DNA from: Halichondria panicea
Taxonomy: Eukaryota > Porifera > Demospongiae > Suberitida > Halichondriidae
Length of the DNA stretch: 64,000 nt
Direction of reading: 5' to 3'
NCBI RefSeq assembly: GCF_963675165.1
Contig: NC_087382.1
Span: forward strand, 3,945,963 to 4,009,962
Shown piece after piece: positions 1-12,791 of the stretch; positions within the stretch are counted from its first letter, which is position 1, and the number at the start of each line of letters is the position of its first letter. The translations under genes and the position numbers were made by a program. The notes under the pieces were generated by a model. That model made no database searches. It saw nothing but the letters and a program-made list of their open reading frames with translations, and had not been told where the DNA came from.

Positions 1-99
1 CAAATTTTAAGTATGATGACCCTTACCAATTATCTTGTTTTACCTTTTGCCTTTTTTATTTTTTATTGGGATGATCTTTACCTATTATTCGTTTCCCAG

Positions 100-3000
100 A
101 TTCAGGAACAGATGTTGAGCCGAGGTCTGGAGTTGGTTGGTTGGTACCACAGTCATCCCGTTTCCCTACCTAATCCCTCCCACAACGATATCCTCTCTCA
201 GCGCATGTACCAGTACAAGATGATGACGTCAGGGGGAGAGGAGCCGTGTGTGGGGGTTGTCGTTGGTGAGGATGTGTGGGTGGTTGTTAGTGAGGGTGTG
301 GAGGGTGTGTGAGGGTGATTGTTAGTGAGGGTGTGTGGGTGTGTATGTTGTTAATGAGGGTCGTTAACTGTAGTGATACTGTCATTCTTGTAACTATTAC
401 CTACTGCCCAGGTATTCATTATAATACATGTACTGCATTGAATCATTAATAATAGTGTCATACTGTAACTGATGATCCATGCCTTTATTATGGTACAAGC
501 ATAATTATGTACTAATGTACAGGGCACAGTTGCATCTTTGTATTAACTCTGTCATACTATAGTGAATTTGTCTCTTCACCCACCGTCTCTGTGCAGGTCC
601 TAACCACGGTGGTAAGAGAGAGGGAGAGGTGTCCTTGTTTGAGATGTTCTGGGTGCTCATGGTCCAGGGGGACGACCTCAGGGTATGTTAATAATTATGT
701 CTGTATGTATGTATGTATGTATGCAACCCGTGCGTGTCCGCATGATTAAAGCTAGGTTTTTGCTTAGGACTGATACTTATGTTGAGTACCCATAATTGAG
801 ATTGGAATGGTGTGTAAGTAAGCTTTATACACCAAGAGCAAAATAATTATTGGCCCCACTTTTACTGTTTTTGAGTCAAAAGGGCGTATCAACTCACAAA
901 GTATGACTGTGAATACTGTCAACTAGGACAAAAACAGTAAAATTGGGGCCAAGATTTTGCTACATAGTATGATATTGTGAATCCATCCTGGGTGTCCTCA
1001 TTCCATCTTCTCAAAAAGCCATCAATGGCACAATAGAATGTATTTATCATTATACAAACGTGTAGCCCTGCACACATTCAAATGTGTATACTGATCAATG
1101 GTCAAAGATTACCGAAATAATGATCATGCTGTCTCCCTAGAAACGAAATTCATTCACACTTTTATTATGACCTGACGGACTGCCTATGTATACTGATGTG
1201 TTGTACCCATGTGCCTGCAGGCGTCCCCAATGAAACTGAGCTACTCCACCCAGTGGGAGCAATACCTTACTCAGGAGATAGTGGACGAAATGGTGGGTGG
1301 AGCTTGTTGCTACTGGATACCTAGCTGTGTGTATATGCAGAACATGCAGTCAATATTCATAGCGTTTTTAGTACCGTATAGCGCAAAATGTTCGAGGCAC
1401 TTATATTTCGTGGATTTTGCCTCTAAAAGCATTTCGTTGCACAATTTTCGTAGAATAACTACTTACCGGAAGCTACGCCTTTAAATCTTTGCACGTTATA
1501 GCAGATAATTCTAATTAAAGAACAATTTTTATGAACTTAATTTTCGTGTAGGATTGCTAACCCACGAAATCTGCGAGATTAAGCCCCTTGAAAATTTCGC
1601 GCTATACGGCATGTAGAGTGTGGGATACGTGCACTTGTACTTCCTGAGCTGTACGTAATAAAGCAAAAACAATGTGTTATTGAATGTCCACTGCTTTGTG
1701 GGGTGTTAATCAATCCAAGTGTACATGTTACCTTTAATTAGGTCTGTGATATGTACTGATAGTTGAGTGTACCCCAATTAAGGGGGTGCTCCTGCTAGCT
1801 GGACCCATTGCCATATACCCCTCTGACACCATGTATCAGTCTTCTTGTAGTTAGATAATTATTTTTGTTGTTATAAGGACTCTAATGCTCCTGCATATAT
1901 AGGAGATTGGCTAGTGCACATTATATACACTGCGTTTTACATTGTTATGGTCAGGTGTGTATTCATACAGTACACATCAGGGTGTCATACAGCAGGGGAG
2001 GAAAGGGGGAATATCCCCCCCCCCCCCGGCTCAAATTCCCTGCCCCTGAACATTTCCAGGGGAACATGCCCCTGGGTTCCCTTAGCCAGCGACACACTCT
2101 GCGTGCCTTATTCCCCCCATGTAAGTATAACACCCTGCATATGCATATACTTACACTGACAAGTACACTATATATTGGTGGCGGATCTTATTAGTAAACC
2201 CATGCACTGCCATAATTATAATTTGATTTTGTACCATGATGTGTTCTGACACTGAGGAATATCCATTGAAACTCTCAGGATACTCCAGGGTACACAAAAA
2301 ATGGTCAGCCTAAAGCCCTCCCTCCACCTCTCTTTTAAAGAATACTACCCTGACAACAATTGTGGAAAGCACAAAAATTTTTCAGTATCCACTACCCACC
2401 CTCATTGTAAATGTGGTTTGTCAAGTGCAAGTGCATAATGCACCAGAGGAGGTACCACATCCGCGTGTCATCCACACACACATTCTTGAACTTTGACCTA
2501 AGGAATGTGTGTGTAAACATTTCCTTTAATTGACACGCGGATGTCGTACCTCCTCTGCATATGCACGGCACAGATCAAAGAGTGTTTACTACTACTCATG
2601 CCAGTTGTAAATGGGTTGGATAACAGTTTCTAATTGCAATTAGAAACTGTTATCCAACGTATAGGTGTTCATAGTACAAGCTACCTGTACCGTGGACATC
2701 TGCGTGGACATCTGCGTGTGTATTGTTCTGCGTGTGTATTGTTCGTATGAACCTCGTGCAGTTGTATGTATTCCCTCGGGGAATACATACAACTGCCCTG
2801 TTACACCCTTGATATCCATGGTACAATACTGACTGATACATGTACTTTCCCATTACAGAATGCACTGGTGGCCTACTACAACACCAAACAAGCTACTCCC
2901 GAAATGAAGGCCGTCTGGAAGGAGAACATATTCTTTGTCAATAAGTTAAAGGTCAGTTATGCATGGTATCTTATTTACTGTAGCTCTATATATGAACACT

Positions 3001-3730
3001 GTTGACTGTACTTCATACATACATGTAGGTGTCATAGAATACATTTTCTGGTCAATTAACGTGGTATTACAAGATTGTACAAGTTTACAGGTTTTACATT
3101 GCTGTGCCTTACTTTTCTTGGAAGACATATATAATTATAATTATATAGGTGTAGTCTCATGCATGTCCTTCTTGTCAGTGATAGTAATTATTACAATTAC
3201 CACCCTTTCATATCAATTATCATAGCCCCACAGTGAGCAACATAATATCTTGACTATAAAATGAACGAGCATCCAATATTCTACATGTATAGTACTCAGA
3301 CAAGTGAATATAAGTGCAAGCACAGAGTGAGTATTTTCTACTTTGTGTGGGTGCTACTACTTAGTGTAGTGACCTGCATACCTATAAGTGACATATTTTC
3401 GCGGGTATTAATTTCTGCATGCTATCTCTGTGAATGAGAGTAAAATCACAAATACTTATACTCGCAGATAATAATGAATACTACTTGCGAGTAATTAGAT
3501 TAATTTCATGAGCAGAATTTAATACCAGCAAAATGAGTTAAACAGTCAAAAAATAATTATGTGTCACCTTATAATTATGGTAGTATGCAAATCAATGTAC
3601 TGATGACTTTGCATTCTTTCTTTCTCCCTTCTCTCAGAAATCGTTGGGGGAAGTGCGGCCACGATTCCCTGGGGAGAACTTTGGTGACTCTTTTCTGACT
3701 TATATTGACCAATTAATGATGCCCAAATGA
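100..3730 (+). CDS. MPN/JAMM-domain protein, MPND-like, 3' part of gene
   Basis: Five exons splice in frame: 100-265, 597-682, 1221-1292, 2859-2951 and 3638-3730 (TGA at 3728-3730), together 170 codons. Upstream exons lie outside the window. The first exon encodes VGWYHSHPVSLPNPSHND, which fits the JAMM zinc motif HxHx7SxxD of MPN+ deubiquitinase-like metalloproteases. The later exons give the family's C-terminal half, with an SLFEMFWVLMVQ segment and a NKLKKSLGEVRP helix near the end. The overall layout resembles MPND (MPN-domain-containing protein); a relative such as MYSM1 or BRCC36 is less likely because of the short tail after the MPN domain. All four introns are GT/AG. The catalytic residues are present, so zinc-dependent isopeptidase activity is possible but inferred from the family only. 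Confidence 0.8.
852..950. repeat. Hairpin MITE-like repeat in intron
   Basis: Terminal inverted repeats GGCCCCACTTTTACTGTTTTT and its complement (one mismatch) flank about 58 bp, inside the second intron of the MPND-like gene. No coding potential. Probably a miniature inverted-repeat element. Confidence 0.6.
1372..1613. repeat. MITE, 'CCGTATAGCG' family
   Basis: The left end reads ACCGTATAGCGCAAAATG and the right end reads TTTCGCGCTATACGG, an imperfect inverted terminal repeat about 25 bp long. The same ends recur at 20581-20752 and 57788-57992. It lies in an intron of the MPND-like gene. Confidence 0.6.
2431..2566. repeat. Long imperfect hairpin
   Basis: AGAGGAGGTACCACATCCG near 2444-2470 is mirrored by CGGATGTCGTACCTCCTCT near 2538-2560. 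The spacer contains a short (GT)n-like stretch. It sits in the same intron as two perfect palindromes just downstream. Confidence 0.6.
2615..2658. repeat. Perfect 44-bp palindrome
   Basis: The 22-nt arm at 2615-2636 is the exact reverse complement of 2637-2658, with no spacer. There are no mismatches. A palindrome with no loop is unusual and would extrude a cruciform. Confidence 0.85.
2758..2796. repeat. Perfect 18-bp-arm hairpin with 3-nt loop
   Basis: The arm at 2758-2775 pairs exactly with 2779-2796 around the loop TCG. It is about 100 bp from the 44-bp palindrome and lies in the same intron. Confidence 0.8.
3388..3577. repeat. Degraded MITE, 'GGTGACATATTTTC' family
   Basis: The left end is AAGTGACATATTTTCGCGGG and the right end is TGTGTCACCTTATAA. 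The interior carries motifs shared with the copies at 25090-25686, 61577-61806 and 62872-63059 (GAGTAAAATC, ACTCGCAGATA). It occupies the last intron of the MPND-like gene. Confidence 0.55.
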
Positions 3731-3875
3731 TCAATCAATGTTCAATTCAACTTTCATAAGTGTGACGACTCTTGTATTCATGAAGTGCATGTATTTTACT
3801 ATATACAATAATGCTACCGTGACGATTAATATTAAACAGCTGAGCCTCACGACACTAAGGTGGTTTCTGCATAAA

Positions 3876-5501
3876 CTAAATCGTTAATTTGGTTTTGTCC
3901 CCGTTTAATTCATTTGCAGTCTCATGATAACTTGCAGGGTTCGAACCTTCGGGACCCTTAAGCTTGACATTATTCTGATGTTGCGGACTAAGCACTTTGA
4001 AAAAGAGGATCGATGATATTACAATTGCGATTGTGATCGTGATTGCTTCCAAAACAGCCAATACAATTGTAGCATGATCTGAAATAAGACAATAGACTCA
4101 CTTCCTATTGATGTATGTGCACAAAGAATTAGCCCCTGCTCAGTGTAATTATAATAATAGACTCACATACTTATATATATGTAGCATGCAATAAGTTTTG
4201 ACTTACAATAATAATTATCTCCAGGGGGGCAGATCCCTCCTATAGCTATGCCCATCGTAGCTATATAATAAATGAAGGTGCCAGTAATTAATTCACGTAG
4301 GGCATGCAGTATATTGTACAATGACTCACTGTAATCAATGTAGGTGCTTGTGGGTCTTATTAATGTGGGGCCTGTATCTGTCAGGTCTTGAAAAGGTATA
4401 TATATATTATTATCAATTCAAGGCAGCCATTATAATTATTGATATTGCATGGTGCAATGACTCTGACACTATAATCAATGGAGTTGTATGCTTGTATGTC
4501 TGGGGCCTGTATCTGCTTATTAAGGCATGCATGCAGACATTAATTATTGGTTGCAGGTGCAATGACTCACTATAATGAATGGTGCTTGTGGGGACTGTAT
4601 CTGTCACATCTATATAATTGGGAAGGTATCAAGGAAATCATAATTATTGATTAGTGCACTGACTTTCAGGAGCTGCTTCAACACCAACATATATAATAGC
4701 TCTGGAGGCATCCACACAGTCTTCAGGGACAGTAATAACAGTACCATCCATTCTTGTAGCCAAGCAAATAATCGACAGATTATGGTGCTCCGGCATAACA
4801 TTTAAAATTAATACTTCAATTTTTTCGTTATTTCTACGGAAGTGAATGTGCTCATCGTAACGATGCCAAACGTTACCAGTTTCTGTTTGAAATCTGACAC
4901 ACCGTTCGCTATTAGGTGGGTAGAAAGCAATTTTTGCTCTGTTAAACATATTTTGGTTTGTATTCTCTGGCACAGTACACTCTGCGTAAGCATCCATACC
5001 AGGTGTCAGAGTGATAGCTGGCCTCAAGCATCTTTCATAACCTGTAGCCATAATACATTATTTGATGCATACACTGCATGAATATCTGCAGAGGGTTTTC
5101 TCGACTCTTTTCACTTTATTGAAGGAAAATATTTGGTATAGAAGTGCATGCTTATTATAAATTTACTATTTAGCAGTAAATTACATGTATATATACATGT
5201 GCATGCATATAGGCTAATACACTAGACTTACATGATGTCATATTGCTTGAAAAAGAACAATTCGTCTCGGTGAAACTCTCAGCTTGTGCGAAACTAGAAT
5301 TGTCTGATGCAGGTAGTGGTACTGTGTCAGTACAATTTATAATCTGAGAGTTTACCGTCCCCGAAAAGAGGACCTGAAAAGAAGCCGAGACATGGTAATA
5401 TCGTTATAATTACATATAGTTATTCTAAGTTTAAATAGTTGCAACTGGCTTACCAGTGCACTGAGTGCTAGCAATAGATACAATTTCATGTACACAGCCA
5501 T
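3876..5501 (-). CDS. Small type I membrane glycoprotein, possible Ig-like ectodomain
   Basis: Four minus-strand exons join in frame to 256 aa: 5454-5501 (ATG at 5499-5501), 5232-5373, 4664-5041 and 3876-4078 (TAG at 3876-3878). Exon 1 and the start of exon 2 encode a signal peptide (MAVYMKLYLLLALSALVLFS). Exon 2 is rich in N-glycosylation sequons (NCT, NSS, NCS, NMT). Exon 3 holds most of the ectodomain, with spaced cysteines (AECTV, LSIICLATR) that suggest a divergent immunoglobulin-like fold. Exon 4 gives one hydrophobic helix (about residues 192-217) and a roughly 39-residue hydrophilic tail. The next gene downstream, on the + strand and facing away, also starts with a signal peptide and an Ig-like segment. 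The family was not recognised, and the Ig assignment is tentative. Confidence 0.7.
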
Positions 5502-5815
5502 GATGATTCACATGCACAGTGACAGCCACAGCATGCAGATCAACTTGTGCTAACTTGACTCTAGAAGTAAGATTATACATCTAGGTATGGTGTAATGTGG
5601 AACTGCACATTCCACAGATTTTATCTACTCTCGAATTCCAGCCTCTTTGCAAGACAAATTTGGGAGGGCGTGGCCAGACTAGTGACAGAGGTGTGTGCTG
5701 GCTGAACACCCATGCGCGCACAGAAATAAAATTATAAAAGTACCTAGCCTAGGCTAAAAAGTACCGTACTGGCAATTGCATGTGAATCTCAAATTTAAGA
5801 TCTTTATTCTTAAGT

Positions 5816-6108
5816 ATGCATGGAGTAATGGCCTTGGCTCAGCTTTTTGTGATAACATCTGTGTGTGGAGCTGCTTTTGGATCATGTGAGTTCAAGTCTT
5901 CACTAATTCATGTATATCGTATAGTTAGCATAATTATAATTATAGTTTTATATACCTGAAGGATCTTAATAACTAAATACCTTGTATTTTAGACGTATAT
6001 ATATATCTGTTATATTAACTTCATGCAGGCATCACTTCAGGTCCGCAAACTGCAATCGGATATGCCGGGCAGAGATTAACGTATAGCTGTGAGTCTTCTT
6101 GCGGGGAG
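5816..6108 (+). CDS. Signal-peptide protein, 5' end only, cut by assembly gap
   Basis: Exon 1 (5816-5885) starts MHGVMALAQLFVITSVCGAA, a clear signal peptide. It splices with phase 1 to an exon at 6029 that encodes CITSGPQTAIGYAGQRLTYS followed by CESSCGE, then enters the N run. The GQRLTYSC pattern is typical of the B strand of an Ig-like domain. The gene is divergent from the membrane glycoprotein at 3876-5501, with 314 bp between the two start codons, so the pair may share a bidirectional promoter. The rest of the gene is unknown. Confidence 0.55.
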
Positions 6109-6308
6109 NNNNNNNNNNNNNNNNNNNNNNNNNNNNNNNNNNNNNNNNNNNNNNNNNNNNNNNNNNNNNNNNNNNNNNNNNNNNNNNNNNNNNNNNNNNN
6201 NNNNNNNNNNNNNNNNNNNNNNNNNNNNNNNNNNNNNNNNNNNNNNNNNNNNNNNNNNNNNNNNNNNNNNNNNNNNNNNNNNNNNNNNNNNNNNNNNNNN
6301 NNNNNNNN
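6109..6308. other. Assembly gap (200 N)
   Basis: Exactly 200 unknown bases. The round number suggests a scaffold gap of estimated or arbitrary size. It separates a broken exon from one arm of an inverted repeat, so the true order here is uncertain. Confidence 0.95.
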
Positions 6309-7331
6309 GAAACTTATCCAACTGATAGCCTACTTCACATATACAGGGCAATATTCTATTAACAGATATACACTGGAGAGGGTATAGTGGATCAACCAAT
6401 CCTTATTATATATATAATATGCAAGAACTATATACTCCGACCATGCACTTCTTAGTTTTATTCTGTCTCACAGCCAACTATATAATTATAAGCCGCCTAT
6501 TCGATCCACATGCAAATAACAATAACTTCTTTTTTTTTACAATTCAAGCTGTAACTTCAGCAATATGATTTTAATAATGGACTTCTACCCAATCATTTCC
6601 CCAAGCCTCCCAAAATGTGAAAACTGCCTGGTTATAATTATATAGAACTAAAAACAGACATAACACCATCTATTATACAGACATGTATACCAACGGCCAC
6701 AACAGCGTCCTTAACTGGTTCACCAAGGAATAAGACATAACATTAAAAACTTGGATTCACTCTCTGAAAAGGAAACACGCTACTATCAAGCTATGCAAAC
6801 TAGAGGAACTGCAATTACAAAACCAATCCCTGATCCTAAAATTGATTATGACACAAACATAATTATAGCACAAACTCTATAGCAGCCAACCCCAAAAGCT
6901 GTTTCTCTAAATCCATGCACTATATACCTATATGCATGCCCTTGTAACAGATGTATCGTGAACTGCATGCATATAAGAACTTACCAGAACTATAGCGTTA
7001 ACAATCTGTCTAATAATTATGTTATGTGTTTGCAATACAATTATATACATGTGTTTTACACTCAGCGGCATCATATTAGTGATTCCTGTCTGTCTGTCAC
7101 AACTTTCCAAGCCATCCCCTTATATCATCACCTCTAAATTGAATAATCAGAGAAGACGAGGGAATCCGTACACGAACAAATTCTTTGTTCCAAAGTCGAT
7201 TATACCTATAGTATAATTAATTATTATGGATTGGTTGATCCACTATACCCTCTCCGGTGTATCTGTTAAAATAAATCTAGAATATTGCCCTGTATATGTG
7301 AAGGAAGGCTATCAGTTGGATAAGTTTCAAC
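6309..7331. mobile_element. Inverted-repeat element, non-autonomous, left end in gap
   Basis: The ~95 bp after the gap (starting GAAACTTATCCAACTGATAG) recur as reverse complement at about 7225-7329, with a few indels. The roughly 820 bp between the arms have no open frame resembling a transposase. The left terminus may lie inside the N gap, so target duplications cannot be read. Confidence 0.6.
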
Positions 7332-8740
7332 AACACAACATTTAACACCCCATATTAAAGCCTGTCTGGTATGTACGTTGTATTATTATCTTGCTTTGTA
7401 TGTCTACGGGATAGTCCATGCATTATAATTATTATTGAGTCAAGAAGTATTGATTTTGCACCTCATCTTCGCTAATGTCAGAACACTTCATGGAATCTCT
7501 TTCTTTCCTCGTCTCCCTTTGATCTATCGTAATAATTATAGAATTTGCAGCAAAATGAACTTCAATTCTTGGTCGTCGCTTTGTTTTCCTGGAAAAGTAT
7601 GATTGTACTTTTTTCTGGTTGAACAAATCAGACGACAGACTCTTCGTCAATGGTTGAAACACCTGCGGCTTGGTGTATTTATGGTGTAAAAAATTATGAC
7701 ATATATATTAATTTTACGTACTGACAGATTAATTGTCACGGTATGTGTATATCGACAATAGTATAAGTCTTTTTTATTGGGGCGCTCTGATCGTTGGTAG
7801 GGATATAATTATGCTTGCCTTCTATAAAATGTAAACAACATAATGTATGGAAATTACTGTTCAGGAAGTGCTTTGGATGCATCAAAATCACTTGTAAATA
7901 GCCCTGCATGCATGGGGGGCTTCAGCCTCACTCCCATTTTCCTATCGCCTATATATATATATAGGCCTTGCATTACAGCTATAGGACATATACATCTAGA
8001 GACGATGGTGTACAATCTACAAGCTTAACTATAGCGATTATCATCTACTTGCAATATAGTTTATGTTGTAACTATATATATACGCCTGTATTTATCCAGT
8101 GAGTTTTCTTCACTCTCTCTCATAACTGTCTTTCAATCGCAGCATCATCACTGCCTACTTCATTGTCACTGCTTGTCTATATACCTATAAATCTATTGTA
8201 TATAGGACTGGTGCATATAGACTATACGTATAATTATATATACACTTCCAGGACTTAACTATAATGAGGATTGTTTGTGTATACTGTGTTGGATCGTGGT
8301 ATAGAATCTACACCTATCAAATTAATGTAAAGATCAAGACAATACACAGTATACTACATCTATTAAGCAAAACCTGTAGTAATTACTGCTGACAACAGAC
8401 TATATATAGATAGTCATGCAACAAACCAGGTACACACCATGCAAGACATCAGCTCGCCCAGCGAAATGAAATTATATAGTATAGAGTCTACATATATAGT
8501 CTGTACACTTTGATTCAATCTCTAGTCAGAACTCAATATAGTTTCTCTATAATTATGATTGGACCTTCGATCTGTCATGAACTTACTCAAAAGGCTTATA
8601 TCTTATTGGCACTGAGCCTTGAATAATAATCTTGCATAGTGAAATTGTAATCAATATTTGAGAGTCATGAATTACTGCCCATGGAACGTCATAAGTCGCT
8701 CTATAGTTGACAATACCTGAAGGTATGGAATGACTAACTG
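7332..8740. other. AT-rich non-coding stretch
   Basis: A minus-strand open stretch at 7435-7668 is preceded by a good acceptor (GCCGCAG) and encodes a basic and acidic segment (SRKTKRRPRIEVHF). It could be a terminal exon, but no partner exon was found. The rest shows only short TA-rich runs. Confidence 0.3.
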
Positions 8741-10800
8741 CCTGCATTGCTTGTCCGAGAAATGCTTTTTATATGAATTACCGTTGAACTCATGGAAAGT
8801 CTGAAAAGTTGCTCAGGAAGTTCCATGCAGTCAATTAAAGGGGCCTCATAATTGTAAACTTAGGTATATCAACATAATTATTGGCTGATACCTGCTTGTC
8901 TAAGACCAGCATTGAATATATTTTCAGGGTTTCCGTTTACGAATCACAGCTCTCGGAAAGTCAGAAAAATTTTTCAGCAAGTTCCCAGTCGATTAAAGTA
9001 ACCTCAGAACAACATATTGGCTGCTATACCTGTGCATGTATAAGACCATGCAGCATTAAATATATTTTCTGGGTTTCCGTTAACGAACCACAGCTCTCGG
9101 AAAGTCAGAAAAGTTTCTCAAGTTCCAGTTGATTAAATTAACCTCAGAATTGTAAACTTGAGTATAATTATATCAACATATTATTATAATTATACTGGCT
9201 GATATCATGCATGACCAGCACTGAATATATGTTATTTTTCAGGGTTCCGTTCACATGCAGCTCTCAGAAAGTCAAAAAAGTTGCTCAGCAAGTTCCAGTC
9301 GATTAAAGTAACCTCAGAATTGTAAACTTGAGTATATATATCAACATACTGGCTGATATATCTGCATGCATATCTGAACTAGCACTGAATATATTATTTT
9401 TCAGGGTTACCGTTAACTAACCACTGCTCTCGGAAAGTTGTTCCAGTCGATTAAAATTACCTCAGAATTGTATATTAAGCCTTATATCAACATAATTATA
9501 CTGGCTGATATTTGCATGCATGTCTAGATCAGCACTGAGTTTCAGGGTTCCCGTTAACAAACCACAGCTCTCGGAAAGTCAGAAAAATTTCTCAGCAAGT
9601 TCCAGTTGATTATAAAAGTAACCTCAGAATTGTAAACTTGAGTATAATAATATCAACATATCTGCATGCATGTCTAGACCAGCACTGAATATATTATTTT
9701 TCAGGGTTCACGTTAACGAACCACTGCATGTTCTTGGGAAGTCAGAAAAGTTGCTCAGCAAGTTCCAGTCGATTAAAGTAACCTCAGAATTGAGTATAAT
9801 TATATCAACATACTGGCTGATATCTGCATGCATGTCTAGACCAGCACTGAATATGTTATTTTTCTGGGTTCCCGTTAACGAACCACAGCTCTCGGAAAGT
9901 CAGTAAAGTTGCTTAGCAAGTTCCAGTCGATTAAAGTATACCTCAGAATTGTAAACTTGAGTATATATATCAACATACTGGCTGATATCTGCATGCATGT
10001 CTAGACCAGCACTGAATATGTTATTTTTCTGGATTCCCGTTAACGAACCACTGCTCTCGGAAAGTCAGAAAAGTTGCTCAGCAAGTTCCAGATTCCAGTC
10101 GATTAAAGTAACCTCAGAATTGTAAACTTGAGTATATATCAACATACTGGCTGATATCTGCATGCATGTCTATAGACCAGCACTGAATATGTTATTTTTT
10201 GGGGTTCCCGTTAACAAACCATGCACTGCTCTCGGAAAGTCAGAAAAGTTGCTCAGCAAGTTCCAGTCGATTAAAGTAACCTCAGAATTGAGTATATATC
10301 AACATACTGGCTGATATCTGCATGCATGTCTAGATCAGCACTGAATATATTATTTTTCAGGGTTCCCGTTAACGAACCACTGCTCTCGGAAGTCAGAAAA
10401 GTTGCTCAGCAAGTTCCAGTCAATTCAAGTAACCTCAGAAGAGTATAATATACTTATATATAATTATAAGTAACCTGATCAAGAATTGTAAACTTGAGTA
10501 TATATCAACATATTATACTAGCTGATATCTACATGTATGTCTAGACCAGCACTGAATATATTATTTTTCAGGGTTCCCGTTAACGAACCACTGTTCTCGG
10601 AAAGTCGGAAAAGTTGCTCAGCAAGTTCCAGTCGATTGAAGTAACCTCAGAATTGTATATATCAACATACTGGCTGATATCTGCATGCATGTCTAGACCA
10701 GCACTGAATATGTTATTTTTCAAGGTTCCCGTTAACGAACCACTGCTCTCGGAAAGTCAGAAAAGTTGCTCAGCAAGTTCCAGTCGATTAAAGTAACTTG
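8740..10800. repeat. Tandem satellite, ~160-bp unit, about 13 copies
   Basis: Each unit carries the ordered landmarks TGCATGCATGTCTAGACCAG, a TATTATTTTTCAGGGTT block, CCGTTAACGAACCAC, GCTCTCGGAAAGTCAG, GTTGCTCAGCAAGTTCCAG, TCGATTAAAGTAACCTCAG and a TATATCAACATACTGGCTG tail. Unit lengths range from about 140 to 212 bp because of small indels. Outer units at both ends (from 8740 and up to 10800) are the most diverged. There is no reading frame across units; short open stretches here are by-products of the repeat. Confidence 0.85.
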
Positions 10801-11805
10801 AGTTCGAGTATATCTATAATCATGGCTCTCAAAAAGTCAGAAAAGTGGCTCGGCGTGTTTCAGTATATAGAGCCAAATAACCTCTGGACAATAAATTAGG
10901 GAGTATAAGTAGGAGTTTGGTGACTGGCTGAATTAAAAATGATAATGTTAAATTCATACTAAATCTAGCTCCGCAGTGTACAGACATAATTAATTCAGTC
11001 ATTGTGCATGTAGCTATAGCTAGAGTAGAGTCTACTGCAGACATGTGCAAGTAGCTAGCTATTATATCAAGTCTATACTGCAGACAATGGAGAGCCTACT
11101 TAAAACTAGGCTGGCCAGCTTTCTACTTACTTACATAGACTAGTAGAGTGTGCAAAGTCAAGGGTTAACCTTGGAATGCATTGCCCTGCTACGCCCACTC
11201 ATTTACCTTTCACTTCCGCCTTTTCCGATTTCTGGCTTTCTGGTCCTACATGCGCATGTACAATTAAACAGTAAACATTACAACACAGGAAACATTAAGA
11301 ACAGGAAATGACTAAGTGAATAACTAACTAGCAAAGTCATTACACTCACTTACTGCAATTTTTAAAATGAAAATATTCATTCATTAAAATGTTTATGGAT
11401 TATGAAATGAGAGATACAAAGAGAGAAAAGGCTAAATAAACTTATCTGTTCAGCCAGTTTCTTGATGTGGCCTTTCCCTGCAGAGATAGAACAGTTTGAA
11501 CATGAGAGAAAAATAATTGAAATATTGCTAAACACAGGCAAACCCACTGCCAATCCTATGTAAAACCTACTGGTTTTACTAATGGGGAGCCCCCTGAGAC
11601 TACAAAAATAAATCGATTACATGAAGGACATCTAGATCTAGTCTACTGCGCATGCTCAACCGTCCAAACACAGCCTCTGGACAACTGCTGACCTGAAAAG
11701 AGTAATAGCACTCGATTTGGTCTAGTCTCTAAACATCGACCTCCTTGGTATAGGTAAACATCGACTGTTTATTAGTTTTGAGACAAACGGCACCCCATAC
11801 ATACT
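10801..11805. other. Non-coding stretch
   Basis: The first ~60 bp (to about 10870) are a decayed satellite edge. The rest is AT-rich sequence with repeated CTAGCTAG-type motifs. No gene was seen. Confidence 0.4.
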
Positions 11806-12468
11806 ATGGGAGATGATGATCATGATATTCGCGATCGCTCACCGTTAGTGTTTATAGAGAACTACAAGGACAGAAAGAGAATAGAATTTCCAGCCAATTC
11901 ATCCTTGAGCTATATTGTTAAATGTGTAGAAGATGCATTTCCTGACATTCTTCAGAATGAACGTGTGTCTCAACTGTACATCTGGAACAAGGAGCAGGAA
12001 GAGTATGTGGAACTGTATGAGCCCCCACCACCAGATATACAAGAAGGGTCGCTGATTATGGTATTAAATAATAATTATGATTTAGATGTGCGCTATCCTC
12101 TTTTATACTAGATCTATCTAGTAGTATAGTCTCCTGTTTAACATGTCTTAGACACTGTTGCATCCTACACACCCCTATACAAGTTACCGTACTTCTAAAT
12201 AACCGTGCTTTTTAATAATTACATTTTTGAGGCTAGTGTATGCAAACAAGAAATAGCCAATGATGGTGCCTTATGGGAGAAATCTCCAAGTGGTGCCAAG
12301 GGGGAGTATTTACAGTAAAACTATGTACGTATAGCAGACTTCAAAATATAAACCTATTATTATTTTCTGAATGTGCGTATGCTGATGAAAAACATTTATT
12401 TGATATTCAGGCAAAGAAACGAAATCCTGTGTCTGACAAGAATAAGCCAGATACTTCCCAACGAAGGG
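11806..12468 (+). CDS. Unrecognised small protein, possibly multi-exon
   Basis: An ATG at 11806 opens a 101-codon frame with balanced composition (start MGDDDHDIRDRSPLVF; stop at 12109). The region FIENYKDRKRIEFPANSSLS then a helix and strand pattern ending LIMVL looks like a compact ubiquitin-superfamily or CAD-like fold, but this is a guess. An alternative is splicing from GT at 12061 to an acceptor at about 12410, adding AKKRNPVSDKNKPDTSQRR before a strong donor GGGTAAGT at 12468. That would make this the 5' end of a longer gene whose other exons were not found. I do not recognise the family. Confidence 0.45.
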
Positions 12469-12791
12469 TAAGTTGTTTAACCCGGTGCTATGCCATGCTA
12501 CAAATTATAGTAGTCTGTCAGTGTGTGTTTTAAATCTGCTCAAACACTCTGTTTTAGCGTCAAAACAATGTCACAGCCTTTGCTTCGTTATCAAATAAAA
12601 GCGAGCAAACACGTTAGCTATAGAGCTATACACACAAGCTGACAGTGCATTTTTACCAATGCATATAGGTCAATAAAAGGGAAAAGCTGCAGCTAGCTAG
12701 CTAGCTAGCTATAGGGTAAGCTCTCTTTTCTAAGAACCCCAGTAAGACTCCCTACTGCAAAAACAAAACGCTAGTATGGTTAGTCTAGGTC

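Noticed and set aside
6076..6399. Open frames spanning the N run
   Set aside because: The translated residues are unknown bases; the frames exist only because N carries no stop.
8740..10800. CRISPR-like array
   Set aside because: Unit of ~160 bp without unique spacers, in eukaryotic sequence; a satellite fits.
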